Numbered from the stretch's first letter, positions 1 through 8,397 are shown. The stretch is DNA of 64,000 nt from Seonamhaeicola sp. (GCF_028281565.1 NZ_JANQJQ010000025.1:62001-126000), one strand, 5' to 3'. The notes: generated by a model not told the origin, from the letters alone. Numbers and translations: made by a program.

Positions 1-706
1 CAATGGCCATCCCTATTAGCGCTAACGTAGCACCAATAATGCCCAGGCGAATACTTTTCCAGACAAACGGACGCCTGATAAACTGCTTGGTAGCGCCAAC
101 CATTTGCATGGTCTTAATAGTGAAACGCTTGGAATATACGGAAAGCCGCAACGAACTGTTTATAAGTAAAACAGCAATAACTGTAAATAAGGCGCTGATA
201 ACCAATACCCAAAAACTGATCTTTTTGACATTATCATTCATAAGGTTCACCAGGTCATTATCATAACTTACTTCATCCACAAACTTTTTGTTCAGGGCCT
301 CGGCAGAAACTGTTTCCAAATGTTCCGAGGTGACATAATCCGCTTTTAAATGTACATCGATAGAGTTCTGCAACGGATTGTATCCCACAAAATCCATAAA
401 ATCTTCACCGGTTTCCACCTTCATGAATTCAGCCGCTTGTTCTTTCGAGACGTATTCGGTAGATTTTACATAATCGCTCATGGTTAAGCTTTTTTCAAGC
501 TGTTTGATTTCTATGTCTTTGGCATTTTCCTTTAAATAAATGGTGACCACCACCTGCTCTTTAAAATGATCCGATACTTTTTTGGCATTTAAGAGAATGA
601 TACCCAGTAATCCTAATAAAAACAACACCAAGGCAATACTTAAAACCACTGAAAAATAGGAAGAAATGAGTCGGCGTTTTTGCTGTTTTTCGTAATATGA
701 AGTCAT
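1..706 (-). CDS. ftsX: Cell division protein FtsX, ABC-type permease (3' end cut by window edge)
   Basis: Reading leftward from an ATG at 704-706 the frame stays open to the window edge, giving about 235 residues. A short basic cytoplasmic N-terminus (YYEKQQKRR) precedes a first membrane segment at about residues 17-40. A periplasmic domain of roughly 120 residues follows, then a second membrane segment (WVLVISALFTVIAVLL) and the start of a third. This is the FtsX layout: four helices, with the large periplasmic loop after helix 1. FtsX pairs with the ATPase FtsE and transmits ATP-driven signals to cell-wall hydrolases at the septum. The family in flavobacteria is about 290 residues, so some 55 residues are missing. 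No ftsE is visible in the window. Identification is from sequence pattern and length. Confidence 0.85.
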   Translation of the reverse strand, partial: MTSYYEKQQKRRLISSYFSVVLSIALVLFLLGLLGIILLNAKKVSDHFKEQVVVTIYLKENAKDIEIKQLEKSLTMSDYVKSTEYVSKEQAAEFMKVETGEDFMDFVGYNPLQNSIDVHLKADYVTSEHLETVSAEALNKKFVDEVSYDNDLVNLMNDNVKKISFWVLVISALFTVIAVLLINSSLRLSVYSKRFTIKTMQMVGATKQFIRRPFVWKSIRLGIIGATLALIGMAI

Positions 707-803
707 AAATAGCGATTAATGTTGTAAAAATAGTAAAGTATATGACATGTCTATTTATATAAACTAAAACATATCAACATTGTTGCTTTCAGGGTTCAGG
801 TTT

Positions 804-1745
804 TTAACCGGTTTTTGGTTGTCTGCTGATGAGATATACCCCAATAATGACCAAAAAGCAACTGATAATTTTTACCGGATCAATGTCTTTGTTGTAAATC
901 TCATTGTGAAACACATAAGATAAAATAAGAACAATAATAAAACTTACAGCTGGTTGCACATAGGAATAACTTCCCGCCACGGCCGGAGATACTTGCCGCA
1001 ATCCGTAAATATTAAATAAGAATGTTAAAAATGTCGTGCATACAATAATATAGGCAATGGCTAAACTGGTACTCGTATCAAAGGCTCCGTAATTTGTATT
1101 GTAAATAACATCTTTTAAACCAATGGGGACTAAAAAGATAAGCCCAAATAGAAAAACCCAGCTTATAATAGTAATAAAATGATAGGTGCGCATTAATGGT
1201 TTTACTAGCACCTGATATAACGAGTAAAACAAGACATTAATAAAAATGAACAGGTTTCCTAAAAAAGAGCTGTTATCATCTGCTACCTGTCCGTACCAGA
1301 TTAAGCTTATGGCACCTAAAGCACCAATGCTTAGGCCTAGTAGTTTGGCGCCGGTAACTTTTTCTTTCAAAAAGAAAATACTCAATATAAAAACAACTGT
1401 AGGCGCTGAGGTCATGATGATTGAAGTGTCTACTGGCGATGTTAAATTAAGTCCGTGAAAAAAAGACAGTTGATTCATAGAAGCACCAAACAATCCGCAT
1501 AATGCCAGTTTAAACAGGTCTTTTCCGGCTACCCGTTCCCTTATAAAGTACTTGATCCCCCAAAATAGTAACCCGGCACCAATAACGCGAAATACAACCA
1601 ATGCATTTGGATTGATTTTTTCAGGCATGATCCCTTTAGCAATAAAGTGATTTGCTGCATAAATAACATGACTCGCAAAAAGTGCCAGGTGTGCTTTTAT
1701 AATATTGCTTTGCAATGCCTTACTTTTTAAATTGAAGGATTTCAA
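804..1745 (-). CDS. EamA/DMT family transporter
   Basis: A protein of 313 residues with about ten hydrophobic segments in two homologous halves, the drug/metabolite transporter (EamA) arrangement. Typical features are the N-terminal half motif around ANHFIAKG, the FFLKEKVTGAKLLG loop between helices, and a C-terminal half ending in VIIGVYLISRQ. Such proteins export amino acids, metabolites or drugs across the inner membrane; the substrate cannot be told from sequence. The start is not ATG: the frame opens with TTG at 1743-1745, and a second TTG about eleven codons in is also possible. A -7 box sits only a few bases upstream of the first TTG. The gene diverges from leuS. Confidence 0.85.
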   Translation of the reverse strand: MKSFNLKSKALQSNIIKAHLALFASHVIYAANHFIAKGIMPEKINPNALVVFRVIGAGLLFWGIKYFIRERVAGKDLFKLALCGLFGASMNQLSFFHGLNLTSPVDTSIIMTSAPTVVFILSIFFLKEKVTGAKLLGLSIGALGAISLIWYGQVADDNSSFLGNLFIFINVLFYSLYQVLVKPLMRTYHFITIISWVFLFGLIFLVPIGLKDVIYNTNYGAFDTSTSLAIAYIIVCTTFLTFLFNIYGLRQVSPAVAGSYSYVQPAVSFIIVLILSYVFHNEIYNKDIDPVKIISCFLVIIGVYLISRQPKTG

Positions 1746-1749
1746 AAAC

Positions 1750-1757
1750 CAAATTTA
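1750..1757 (-). promoter_or_regulatory. Putative -7 box (TAAATTTG) for the EamA gene
   Basis: On the minus strand these bases read TAAATTTG, a perfect match to the Bacteroidota -7 consensus TAnnTTTG. No good -33 TTG is visible. The box ends four bases before the TTG start codon, so either the mRNA is leaderless or the true start is a little downstream. Confidence 0.4.
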
Positions 1758-1829
1758 GGTCTATTATTTTACAAATGTTTAGTCAGGCCATTTTTTAAGG
1801 ATTAGGCACACTTATTTCTATTTAAAGCT

Positions 1830-1837
1830 TAAATTTG
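1830..1837 (+). promoter_or_regulatory. Putative -7 box (TAAATTTG) for leuS
   Basis: TAAATTTG matches TAnnTTTG and lies 17 bases before the leuS start, in the divergent gap with the EamA gene. The -33 element is not obvious. Confidence 0.5.
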
Positions 1838-1854
1838 CACCTTGAAAAAGACTG

Positions 1855-4800
1855 ATGATGAAATACAATTTCAACCAGATAGAAGCCAAATGGCAAAAAT
1901 ATTGGGCCGATAACCAAACGTTTAAAGCCGAAAATAATTCAGAGAAGCCTAAGTATTATGTGTTAGACATGTTTCCTTATCCCAGCGGAGCCGGCCTGCA
2001 TGTTGGGCATCCTTTAGGGTATATTGCCTCTGATATTTATGCACGTTACAAACGTCATAAAGGCTTTAACGTACTGCATCCGCAAGGGTATGATAGTTTT
2101 GGTTTGCCGGCAGAACAATATGCCATACAAACCGGACAGCATCCGGCAATCACTACCAAGGAGAATATTGCCACCTATCGTCGTCAGTTGGACCAGATTG
2201 GATTTTCATTTGATTGGTCGCGTGAGGTTCGTACATCAGATCCTAAATATTATAAATGGACCCAATGGATCTTTATCCAACTGTTTGAATCCTGGTTCAA
2301 TTACGATACTAACAAAGCTGAGGATATAACCGAATTAATAAAACTATTTGAGGCCGAAGGGAATACTAATGTAAATGCGGCTTGCGACGATGAAGTTGAG
2401 AATTTCACTGCTGAAGACTGGAACGCATTTTCATCAGAAAAACAACAGGAAGTTTTATTACAATACAGATTGACCTATTTGGCGGAGACCGAAGTAAACT
2501 GGTGTCCGGCTTTAGGAACGGTATTGGCCAATGATGAAATTGTAAATGGGGTTTCCGAACGTGGCGGACATCCCGTAATTAGAAAGAAAATGACCCAATG
2601 GAGTATGCGTATTTCAGCTTATGCGGAACGTTTACTTCAGGGATTAGATACTATTGATTGGACCGATTCACTTAAGGAAAGCCAGCGTAACTGGATAGGG
2701 AAATCGGTTGGAGCCTCTGTGGCTTTTAATGTATTGCCAAATGTCACCCTGAGCGCAGTCGAAGGGTCTCACACTATTGAAGTCTTTACGACGCGTCCGG
2801 ATACCATATTCGGAGTAAGTTTTATGACCTTGGCCCCGGAGCACGATCTTGTTTCAAAAATCACAACACCGGAGCAAAAAGCGGAGGTGGATGCTTATAT
2901 AGAAGCCACAGCCAAACGTAGTGAACGAGATAGAATGTCTGATGTAAAAACCATTTCAGGGGCGTTTACAGGAGCTTATGCAGAACACCCGTTTACTAAA
3001 GAACCGATCCCCATCTGGATTGGCGATTATGTATTGGCAAGCTACGGAACGGGTGCGGTGATGTCGGTGCCATGCGGAGACCAGCGTGATTATGATTTTG
3101 CAAAACATTTTGATATTCCGATCCCCAATATTTTTGAAGGCATTGATATATCGGAAGAAGCTTTTGCTGATAAAGACAACACCATTATTGCCAATAGTGA
3201 TTTCATTAATGGCATGAACTATAAAAAAGCTACCAAACGGGTTATTTACGAATTGGAGCAAATAGGTCAGGGCGAAGGCAAGACCAATTACCGTTTACGA
3301 GATGCGGTGTTTAGTCGCCAACGCTATTGGGGCGAACCCTTCCCGGTGTATTATGTGAACGGGTTGCCACAAATGATCGATACGGAACATTTGCCTGTTG
3401 AACTACCCGAAGTTGAAAAATATTTACCGACCGAAACCGGAGAACCACCATTAGGGAATGCTACCGTTTGGGCCTGGGATACTGAAAGTAATACAGTGGT
3501 TGAAAACGATAAGATCGATAATAACACGGTCTTTCCATTGGAGCTGAATACTATGCCCGGCTGGGCCGGAAGTTCGCAGTATTTTAACCGCTATATGGAC
3601 CCGAATAATGACGAAGCCATCTTTTCAAAAGAAGCGATCGATTACTGGCAACAGGTAGATCTGTATATCGGTGGCTCCGAGCACGCTACGGGACACTTAT
3701 TGTATTCGCGTTTCTGGCAAAAATTCATGTTTGATAAAGGCTATGTAAACCATGATGAGTATGCTAAAAAGCTGATTAACCAGGGGATGATTTTAGGGAC
3801 GAGTGCTTTTGTTTATAGAGCTGGGGGTAATATTATTGAACTGAAAAAGGGAAACAAGGCTAGAAGTTTTGTTAAGGAAATTAAGTTTGATAAGTCGATA
3901 TTCATTCCCTTATATTATAATGAGGAAGAAGATTCTAACTTCAAAGATAATTTGAAAAAGTATATGTCTTCTGAAGATTTAGAAATGCTAAATAGCAATC
4001 CAAAGTATAGTTGGATAGTTTACAATAATGAAATTCATGCAGATGTCTCACTTGTAAATTCTTCTGATGAATTGGATGTTGAAGGCTTCAAAAACTGGAG
4101 AGAAGAATATAAGGACGCTGTTTTTCTTGATGAAAATGGTGAGGTTATTAAAGATAATGATGTTTATAAAGTAAGAAGAGACGTCGAAAAAATGTCCAAA
4201 TCCAAATACAATGTGGTGAACCCGGATGACATTGTTAGAGACTATGGAGCCGACAGTTTACGTCTATACGAAATGTTCCTTGGGCCTTTAGAACAATACA
4301 AACCCTGGAATACAGCCGGTATTACTGGTGTGTATTCATTCCTTAAGAAATTATGGAAGTTGTATTATTCCTCCCTTGAGGGAGGCCAGGAGGGTGTCCT
4401 GAAAGTTACCGATGCCGAACCAACAAAGGATAATCTAAAAACGCTTCATAAAACCATTAAAAAGGTAGAGGAAGACATTGAGAATTTCTCATTCAATACC
4501 TCGGTATCTACCTTTATGATCGCGGTTAATGAGCTAACCGCTCAAAAGTGTCGCAGTAAAGCCATTTTGGAACCTTTATTGATTTTAATATCGCCATATG
4601 CACCACATATTGCGGAAGAACTTTGGGAAGCCTTAGGAAATACTGAGTCTATTGCAACGGCTCCCTTCCCGGAATTTGATGAAAGTCATTTGGTAGAAAG
4701 CACTAAAGTATATCCTATTTCCTTTAACGGGAAAATGCGTTTTACCATGGAACTGCCTTTAGATATGAGTAAAGACGATATTGAAGCAACCGTTTTAGAG

Positions 4801-4887
4801 TTTGATAAAACTAAAGACCAGCTTCAGGGGCGCACGCCTAAAAAGGTGATTGTGGTGCCCGGGAAGATCGTAAATATAGTAGGTTAA
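1855..4887 (+). CDS. leuS: Leucine--tRNA ligase, enlarged by repeat insertions
   Basis: A class Ia aminoacyl-tRNA synthetase that charges tRNA-Leu. Visible are the HIGH-type motif HVGH in the N-terminal Rossmann half, the CP1 editing domain with TTRPDTIFG, and GGSEHATGHLLYSRF. The KMSKS motif (EKMSKSKYN, near 4187-4205) is followed by the anticodon-binding helical domain. At 1010 residues it is longer than the roughly 940 I would expect for the family in flavobacteria. Three places account for this: VTLSAVEGS at about residues 297-305, SSLEGGQEGVL at about 838-849 (both encoded by palindromic repeats), and an enlarged leucine-specific segment before KMSKS (bases about 3815-4140). Start is ATG-ATG at 1855/1858. 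Its stop shares one base with the AbiH start. Confidence 0.96.
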   Translation: MMKYNFNQIEAKWQKYWADNQTFKAENNSEKPKYYVLDMFPYPSGAGLHVGHPLGYIASDIYARYKRHKGFNVLHPQGYDSFGLPAEQYAIQTGQHPAITTKENIATYRRQLDQIGFSFDWSREVRTSDPKYYKWTQWIFIQLFESWFNYDTNKAEDITELIKLFEAEGNTNVNAACDDEVENFTAEDWNAFSSEKQQEVLLQYRLTYLAETEVNWCPALGTVLANDEIVNGVSERGGHPVIRKKMTQWSMRISAYAERLLQGLDTIDWTDSLKESQRNWIGKSVGASVAFNVLPNVTLSAVEGSHTIEVFTTRPDTIFGVSFMTLAPEHDLVSKITTPEQKAEVDAYIEATAKRSERDRMSDVKTISGAFTGAYAEHPFTKEPIPIWIGDYVLASYGTGAVMSVPCGDQRDYDFAKHFDIPIPNIFEGIDISEEAFADKDNTIIANSDFINGMNYKKATKRVIYELEQIGQGEGKTNYRLRDAVFSRQRYWGEPFPVYYVNGLPQMIDTEHLPVELPEVEKYLPTETGEPPLGNATVWAWDTESNTVVENDKIDNNTVFPLELNTMPGWAGSSQYFNRYMDPNNDEAIFSKEAIDYWQQVDLYIGGSEHATGHLLYSRFWQKFMFDKGYVNHDEYAKKLINQGMILGTSAFVYRAGGNIIELKKGNKARSFVKEIKFDKSIFIPLYYNEEEDSNFKDNLKKYMSSEDLEMLNSNPKYSWIVYNNEIHADVSLVNSSDELDVEGFKNWREEYKDAVFLDENGEVIKDNDVYKVRRDVEKMSKSKYNVVNPDDIVRDYGADSLRLYEMFLGPLEQYKPWNTAGITGVYSFLKKLWKLYYSSLEGGQEGVLKVTDAEPTKDNLKTLHKTIKKVEEDIENFSFNTSVSTFMIAVNELTAQKCRSKAILEPLLILISPYAPHIAEELWEALGNTESIATAPFPEFDESHLVESTKVYPISFNGKMRFTMELPLDMSKDDIEATVLEFDKTKDQLQGRTPKKVIVVPGKIVNIVG
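2742..2770 (+). repeat. GAGCGCAGTCGAA repeat, in frame inside leuS
   Basis: The bases read TGTCACCCTGAGCGCAGTCG followed by AAGGGTCTC. The same core recurs at 10362-10436 (twice, inverted), 12949-12973 and, diverged, 19905-19930. Here it sits inside the leuS reading frame and encodes VTLSAVEGS, just before the TTRPDT motif of the editing domain. Confidence 0.85.
4368..4400 (+). repeat. CCTCCCTTGAGGGAGG palindrome, in frame inside leuS
   Basis: A perfect 16-base palindrome, CCTCCCTTGAGGGAGG, is followed by CCAGGAGGGTGTCCTG, which can form a second small stem. It encodes SSLEGGQEGVL between the catalytic core and the tRNA-binding helices of LeuS. A related CTCCTCC hairpin lies at 58703-58723. 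Confidence 0.7.
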
Positions 4888-5873
4888 TGGCAGTATTAAA
4901 CATAGTTGGAAATGGCTTTGATAGGTCACATGACTTAAAAACTTCTTACGGTGATTTCATAAGATATTTAGTTAAAGAATCAATTAACTTTAATCAGGAT
5001 ATTCGAGACAATTTGTTTGATGTTGGAAAAGTTCCACAGGAAGACAAAGACTATGAAACGATAAAGACTAAACTTCGGGACCTAGTTAATTTCAAGCAAA
5101 TATCATTTAAGAACGATTTTCTCAGAAATTTAATGGATAGGTTTTTTGAAGCAAATTGGGTTGATATTGAAGAGTACTATTTCATCTTATTAAAAAATAT
5201 TAAAAACGGGAGTTGGAGTCAACTTGAAAAATTACAACGTGAGTTTATACAAGTAAAAGAGTATTTGGAGAAATATTTATTTGATTTATCAAATAATAGT
5301 GAAGACGAAATCATTGACAAATATCTGGAGCAGTTTGTAGATGTCAAACATAAGGATAACTTGTTTTTAAATTTCAATTATACGAATACATTAGGTAAAT
5401 ATTTGCCAAAATTGAAGTCAAAAATTCCTGATTTTAATTTTAAAATGATTCATATACATGGTGAGCTATTTAAGACTGATAATCCAATAGTTTTTGGTTA
5501 TGGGGATGAAAATGACGATTATTTTAGGATTAGAGACTATGACAATGATTTCACTCTTTTTCATAAAACACACATATACCCCTTAAAATCTCACAAAAGA
5601 AATTTGTTGGCTTTTTTAAATAATCATTCTAATATTGAATTAAATGTTTTTGGTCATTCATGTGGAATCTCAGATAGGGTTTTGTTAAGACAAATATTTG
5701 AACACAATAATGTAAGAAGAATTAAGATTTTTTATCATTTAAATAGCGGCGAAAATAATTTTCAAGATATTTCATCTAATATTTTCAAGACCCTAAATAA
5801 CAATTCAATTATTGACTCGAAACTAGTTCCAATGCCAGAATGTGAGCCAATGGCGCAGGCAATAAAAGCTTAA
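4887..5873 (+). CDS. AbiH-type abortive infection protein
   Basis: A soluble protein of 328 residues that opens with NIVGNGFDRSHDLKTSYGDF, the signature N-terminus of the AbiH family (bacteriophage abortive infection). Further family-like blocks are FLNFNYTNTL, IHIHGE, FGYGDEND and LNVFGHSCG near the C-terminus. AbiH was described from lactococcal plasmids as a phage-resistance protein; its mechanism is not established. The ATG shares one base with the leuS stop (TAATG), so translation may be coupled. The gene is more AT-rich than its neighbours except for the last dozen codons, which suggests it was acquired. It is a lone defence gene: no toxin partner, methylase or integrase is nearby. Confidence 0.8.
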   Translation: MAVLNIVGNGFDRSHDLKTSYGDFIRYLVKESINFNQDIRDNLFDVGKVPQEDKDYETIKTKLRDLVNFKQISFKNDFLRNLMDRFFEANWVDIEEYYFILLKNIKNGSWSQLEKLQREFIQVKEYLEKYLFDLSNNSEDEIIDKYLEQFVDVKHKDNLFLNFNYTNTLGKYLPKLKSKIPDFNFKMIHIHGELFKTDNPIVFGYGDENDDYFRIRDYDNDFTLFHKTHIYPLKSHKRNLLAFLNNHSNIELNVFGHSCGISDRVLLRQIFEHNNVRRIKIFYHLNSGENNFQDISSNIFKTLNNNSIIDSKLVPMPECEPMAQAIKA

Positions 5874-5882
5874 AGGTTTTAT

Positions 5883-6152
5883 ATGGTTATTGACTACATC
5901 GAAATTATAGGCTTAATTGCTGCGGTATTAACAACCTCGGCTTTTTTACCCCAGGTCTATAAAACCTGGAAAACCAGGGATGTATCTTCGTTTTCATTAC
6001 CTATGTTCCTAATCTTTTTTATAGGTATTATATTTTGGCTTATCTACGGGATATTGGTAAAAAGCATTGCCATGATCCTTGCCAATACCATCACCGTTAT
6101 ATCGTCTTTTTTACTACTGTATTTTAAGATAAAGTACGATAAACGTCAATAA
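5883..6152 (+). CDS. SemiSWEET-type sugar transporter (PQ-loop, MtN3-like)
   Basis: A protein of 89 residues with three membrane helices (about residues 7-24, 40-58 and 62-82). This is a single triple-helix bundle of the SemiSWEET family, which works as a dimer and passes sugars across the membrane. The hallmark PQ pair occurs in the first helix (FLPQVYKTWKTRD), followed by the conserved SLPMF segment and FWLIYG in helix 2. The ATG lies nine bases after the AbiH stop, so the two may be co-transcribed. Which sugar is carried cannot be told from sequence. Confidence 0.88.
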   Translation: MVIDYIEIIGLIAAVLTTSAFLPQVYKTWKTRDVSSFSLPMFLIFFIGIIFWLIYGILVKSIAMILANTITVISSFLLLYFKIKYDKRQ

Positions 6153-6197
6153 ACAGCTTAACAAATTAGGGGTTTTGTCTTAAGCGAGCGTCTTGGA

Positions 6198-6283
6198 TTA
6201 AAGAAACCATAACAAATCTCTAGTAAATCGGTCTATTTTATTTGATTCCTAATAAAAAGTTAAATTTGTTATGGTTTCTTTAA
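6198..6283. repeat. 20-bp perfect inverted repeat upstream of alanine dehydrogenase
   Basis: TTAAAGAAACCATAACAAAT (6198-6217) is repeated exactly in inverted form at 6264-6283, with 46 bases between. The distal arm ends about 40 bases before the -7 box of the alanine dehydrogenase gene. It could be an operator-like element, a hairpin at the end of the upstream transcript, or a small mobile-element relic; the tail is T-rich but there is no clean T-run. Confidence 0.8.
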
Positions 6284-6323
6284 TTATTTCGATTTTTTCG
6301 AATTATTTTTCAATCTATTGTTT

Positions 6324-6331
6324 TAAATTTG
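6324..6331 (+). promoter_or_regulatory. Putative -7 box (TAAATTTG) for alanine dehydrogenase
   Basis: TAAATTTG matches TAnnTTTG and lies 38 bases before the ATG at 6370, a usual leader length. The -33 TTG is not evident. Confidence 0.5.
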
Positions 6332-6369
6332 CAATCATTTTTTAGAAATAACTTAAAAATTATTACGAT

Positions 6370-7470
6370 ATGAAAATTGGTGTTCCTATTGAAATAAAAA
6401 ATAATGAGAACCGTGTGGGTATGACACCTTCGGGCGTGTTTGAATTAACTAAAAGAAACCATACCGTTTTTGTACAGAAAAATGCCGGTTTTGGCAGTGG
6501 TTTTTTCGATGAAGATTATATTAAAGCCGGTGCTACTATTCTTGACACCATTGAAGATATCTATGGTGCCGCAGACATGATTGTTAAGGTAAAAGAACCT
6601 ATTGAAAAGGAATATCCTTTAATTAAGTCACACCATACGGTATTTACCTATTTTCATTTTGCTTCCAGTGAAGCGCTTACTAGAGCCATGATCGATAGTA
6701 AAGCGGTTTGTATTGCTTATGAAACCGTTGAAGATCCGGATGGGTCATTACCGCTATTGATCCCGATGTCTGAAGTGGCAGGAAGAATGTCTATTCAGCA
6801 AGGCGCCAAATATTTGGAAAAGCCAATTAAAGGACGTGGTATTTTATTAGGTGGTATCCCTGGTGTGCCTCCGGCGCACGTATTGGTTTTGGGTGGTGGT
6901 ATTGTTGGTATTCAGGCGGCTAAAATGGCTGCCGGATTAGGCGCTAACGTAACTATTATGGATATCAACATGAAACAGTTGCGATACATTGCCGATATCA
7001 TGCCTGAAAATGTACATACGGAGTTTTCAAGTGAGTATAATATCAGAAGGCATTTACCGCATACCGATTTAATCATTGGAGGCGTATTAATTAAAGGTGC
7101 CAAAGCCCCTAAGTTGATAACCAGGGACATGCTAAAAGAGATGCGTCCCGGAACGGTGATTGTGGATGTTGCAGTGGACCAGGGCGGGTGCTTTGAAACC
7201 ACAAGGCCAACAACCCATGAAGAGCCAACTTATATTATTGATGATGTGGTGCATTATTCGGTTGCCAATATGCCGGGAGCCGTTCCTTATACATCTACTG
7301 TTGGGTTAACCAATGTAACCTTGCCTTATGTCATTAAGTTAGCCAATGAAGGTTGGGAAAAAGCCTGTGAAAATAGTATACCACTTGCCAAAGGTTTAAA
7401 TGTGGTTAATGGTAAAATTGTATATAAAGAAATAGCCGAAGCTTTCGATCTGGAATTCGAAATGGCTTAG
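6370..7470 (+). CDS. ald: Alanine dehydrogenase
   Basis: 366 residues. The N-terminus MKIGVPIEIKNNENRVGMTP is characteristic of alanine dehydrogenase, which interconverts L-alanine and pyruvate using NAD and ammonium. The NAD-binding glycine motif is VLVLGGGIVGIQAAKMA in the middle of the protein, followed by DINMKQL with the acidic residue expected for NAD rather than NADP. The block VDVAVDQGGCFETTRPTTH is also highly typical. Length fits the family (about 370). The gene stands alone, with its own -7 box and a strong terminator behind it. Confidence 0.95.
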   Translation: MKIGVPIEIKNNENRVGMTPSGVFELTKRNHTVFVQKNAGFGSGFFDEDYIKAGATILDTIEDIYGAADMIVKVKEPIEKEYPLIKSHHTVFTYFHFASSEALTRAMIDSKAVCIAYETVEDPDGSLPLLIPMSEVAGRMSIQQGAKYLEKPIKGRGILLGGIPGVPPAHVLVLGGGIVGIQAAKMAAGLGANVTIMDINMKQLRYIADIMPENVHTEFSSEYNIRRHLPHTDLIIGGVLIKGAKAPKLITRDMLKEMRPGTVIVDVAVDQGGCFETTRPTTHEEPTYIIDDVVHYSVANMPGAVPYTSTVGLTNVTLPYVIKLANEGWEKACENSIPLAKGLNVVNGKIVYKEIAEAFDLEFEMA

Positions 7471-7500
7471 GTAATAGTTGAATTGATTAATAGCAGAAGG

Positions 7501-7533
7501 GCCCTGACAGATTCGTTTGTCAGGGCTTTTTTT
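7501..7533 (+). terminator. Rho-independent terminator after ald
   Basis: A perfect stem GCCCTGACA / TGTCAGGGC with an eight-base loop is followed by seven T residues. Confidence 0.92.
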
Positions 7534-7656
7534 GTTTAAAAAGCACTTAATAGGTTAAAAAATGTTAAATGATCGATTTTTCAATCTGACAAAGTTTCAT
7601 GAGAGCTAAAGTGGTGTAATTATTGCTATCTTTACTATAAATTAAAGACTAAAATT

Positions 7657-8349
7657 ATGTTTGGATATTATATACTAATAGGAGCTATTATGTTGGCCAG
7701 TTGGGCCGTTAGTAATACTTTAAAGCGAAAGTTTGAAAAGTATTCTAAAACCCAGTTACGAAATGGGATGAGCGGCGCGGAAATTGCTCAAAGAATGTTA
7801 GCAGACCATGGCATTTACGATGTTGAGGTGATTTCAACTCCCGGAAGGTTAACAGACCACTACAACCCAAAGAATAAAACCGTTAATTTAAGTGAAGCCG
7901 TATATCATCAACGTAATGCAGCTGCTGCGGCTGTGGCTGCTCATGAGTGCGGGCATGCCGTACAACATGCACAAGCTTATAGCTGGTTGCAAATGCGTTC
8001 TACCTTAGTACCTGTGGTGAGTGTAAGTTCGGGTATGTCGCAATGGTTAATTATCGGAGGCCTTATTTTAGGTGGTGCAGCCGGATTAGGTCTGGGCTGG
8101 TGGGTTGCCGTAGCCGGTTTGGTCATGATGGGATTCGCAACGGCGTTTAGTTTTATTACGCTTCCCGTGGAATACGATGCCAGTAATCGTGCCTTAGCCT
8201 GGTTAAAAAATAAAAATATGGTGTCTCAGGAAGAATACAAAGGATCTGAAGATGCGCTTAAATGGGCGGCTAGAACCTATTTAGTAGCGGCCATTGGCGC
8301 GTTGGCCAACTTATTGTATTGGGCGCTGCAAGTTTTTGGCAGAGATTAA
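7657..8349 (+). CDS. Zinc metallopeptidase, YugP family (membrane)
   Basis: 230 residues with the zinc-protease motif HECGH at residues 96-100 (AAHECGHAVQHA), where the two histidines bind zinc and the glutamate is catalytic. An N-terminal helix (about residues 2-20) and two more hydrophobic stretches (about 125-165) place it in the inner membrane. Further family features are the GAEIAQRML block and FSFITLPVEYDAS after the second helix pair. This matches the YugP/Zn-peptidase-2 family, whose cellular substrate is not known. Its hairpin terminator follows at once. Confidence 0.9.
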   Translation: MFGYYILIGAIMLASWAVSNTLKRKFEKYSKTQLRNGMSGAEIAQRMLADHGIYDVEVISTPGRLTDHYNPKNKTVNLSEAVYHQRNAAAAAVAAHECGHAVQHAQAYSWLQMRSTLVPVVSVSSGMSQWLIIGGLILGGAAGLGLGWWVAVAGLVMMGFATAFSFITLPVEYDASNRALAWLKNKNMVSQEEYKGSEDALKWAARTYLVAAIGALANLLYWALQVFGRD

Positions 8350-8370
8350 CCATTTCAATATAAGATAACG

Positions 8371-8397
8371 AAAGCTCTGATGTTTCAGGGCTTTTTT
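8371..8397 (+). terminator. Rho-independent terminator after the zinc peptidase gene
   Basis: The stem AAAGCTCTGA / TTCAGGGCTTT, containing one G-T pair and a tight loop, runs into a short T-tract. It lies 22 bases after the stop and just before the MutS-like gene. Confidence 0.8.

Noticed and set aside
3-266. Plus-strand open frame of 87 codons at the left edge
   Set aside because: It lies opposite ftsX, whose minus-strand translation is clearly a real FtsX; the plus frame has no recognisable features.
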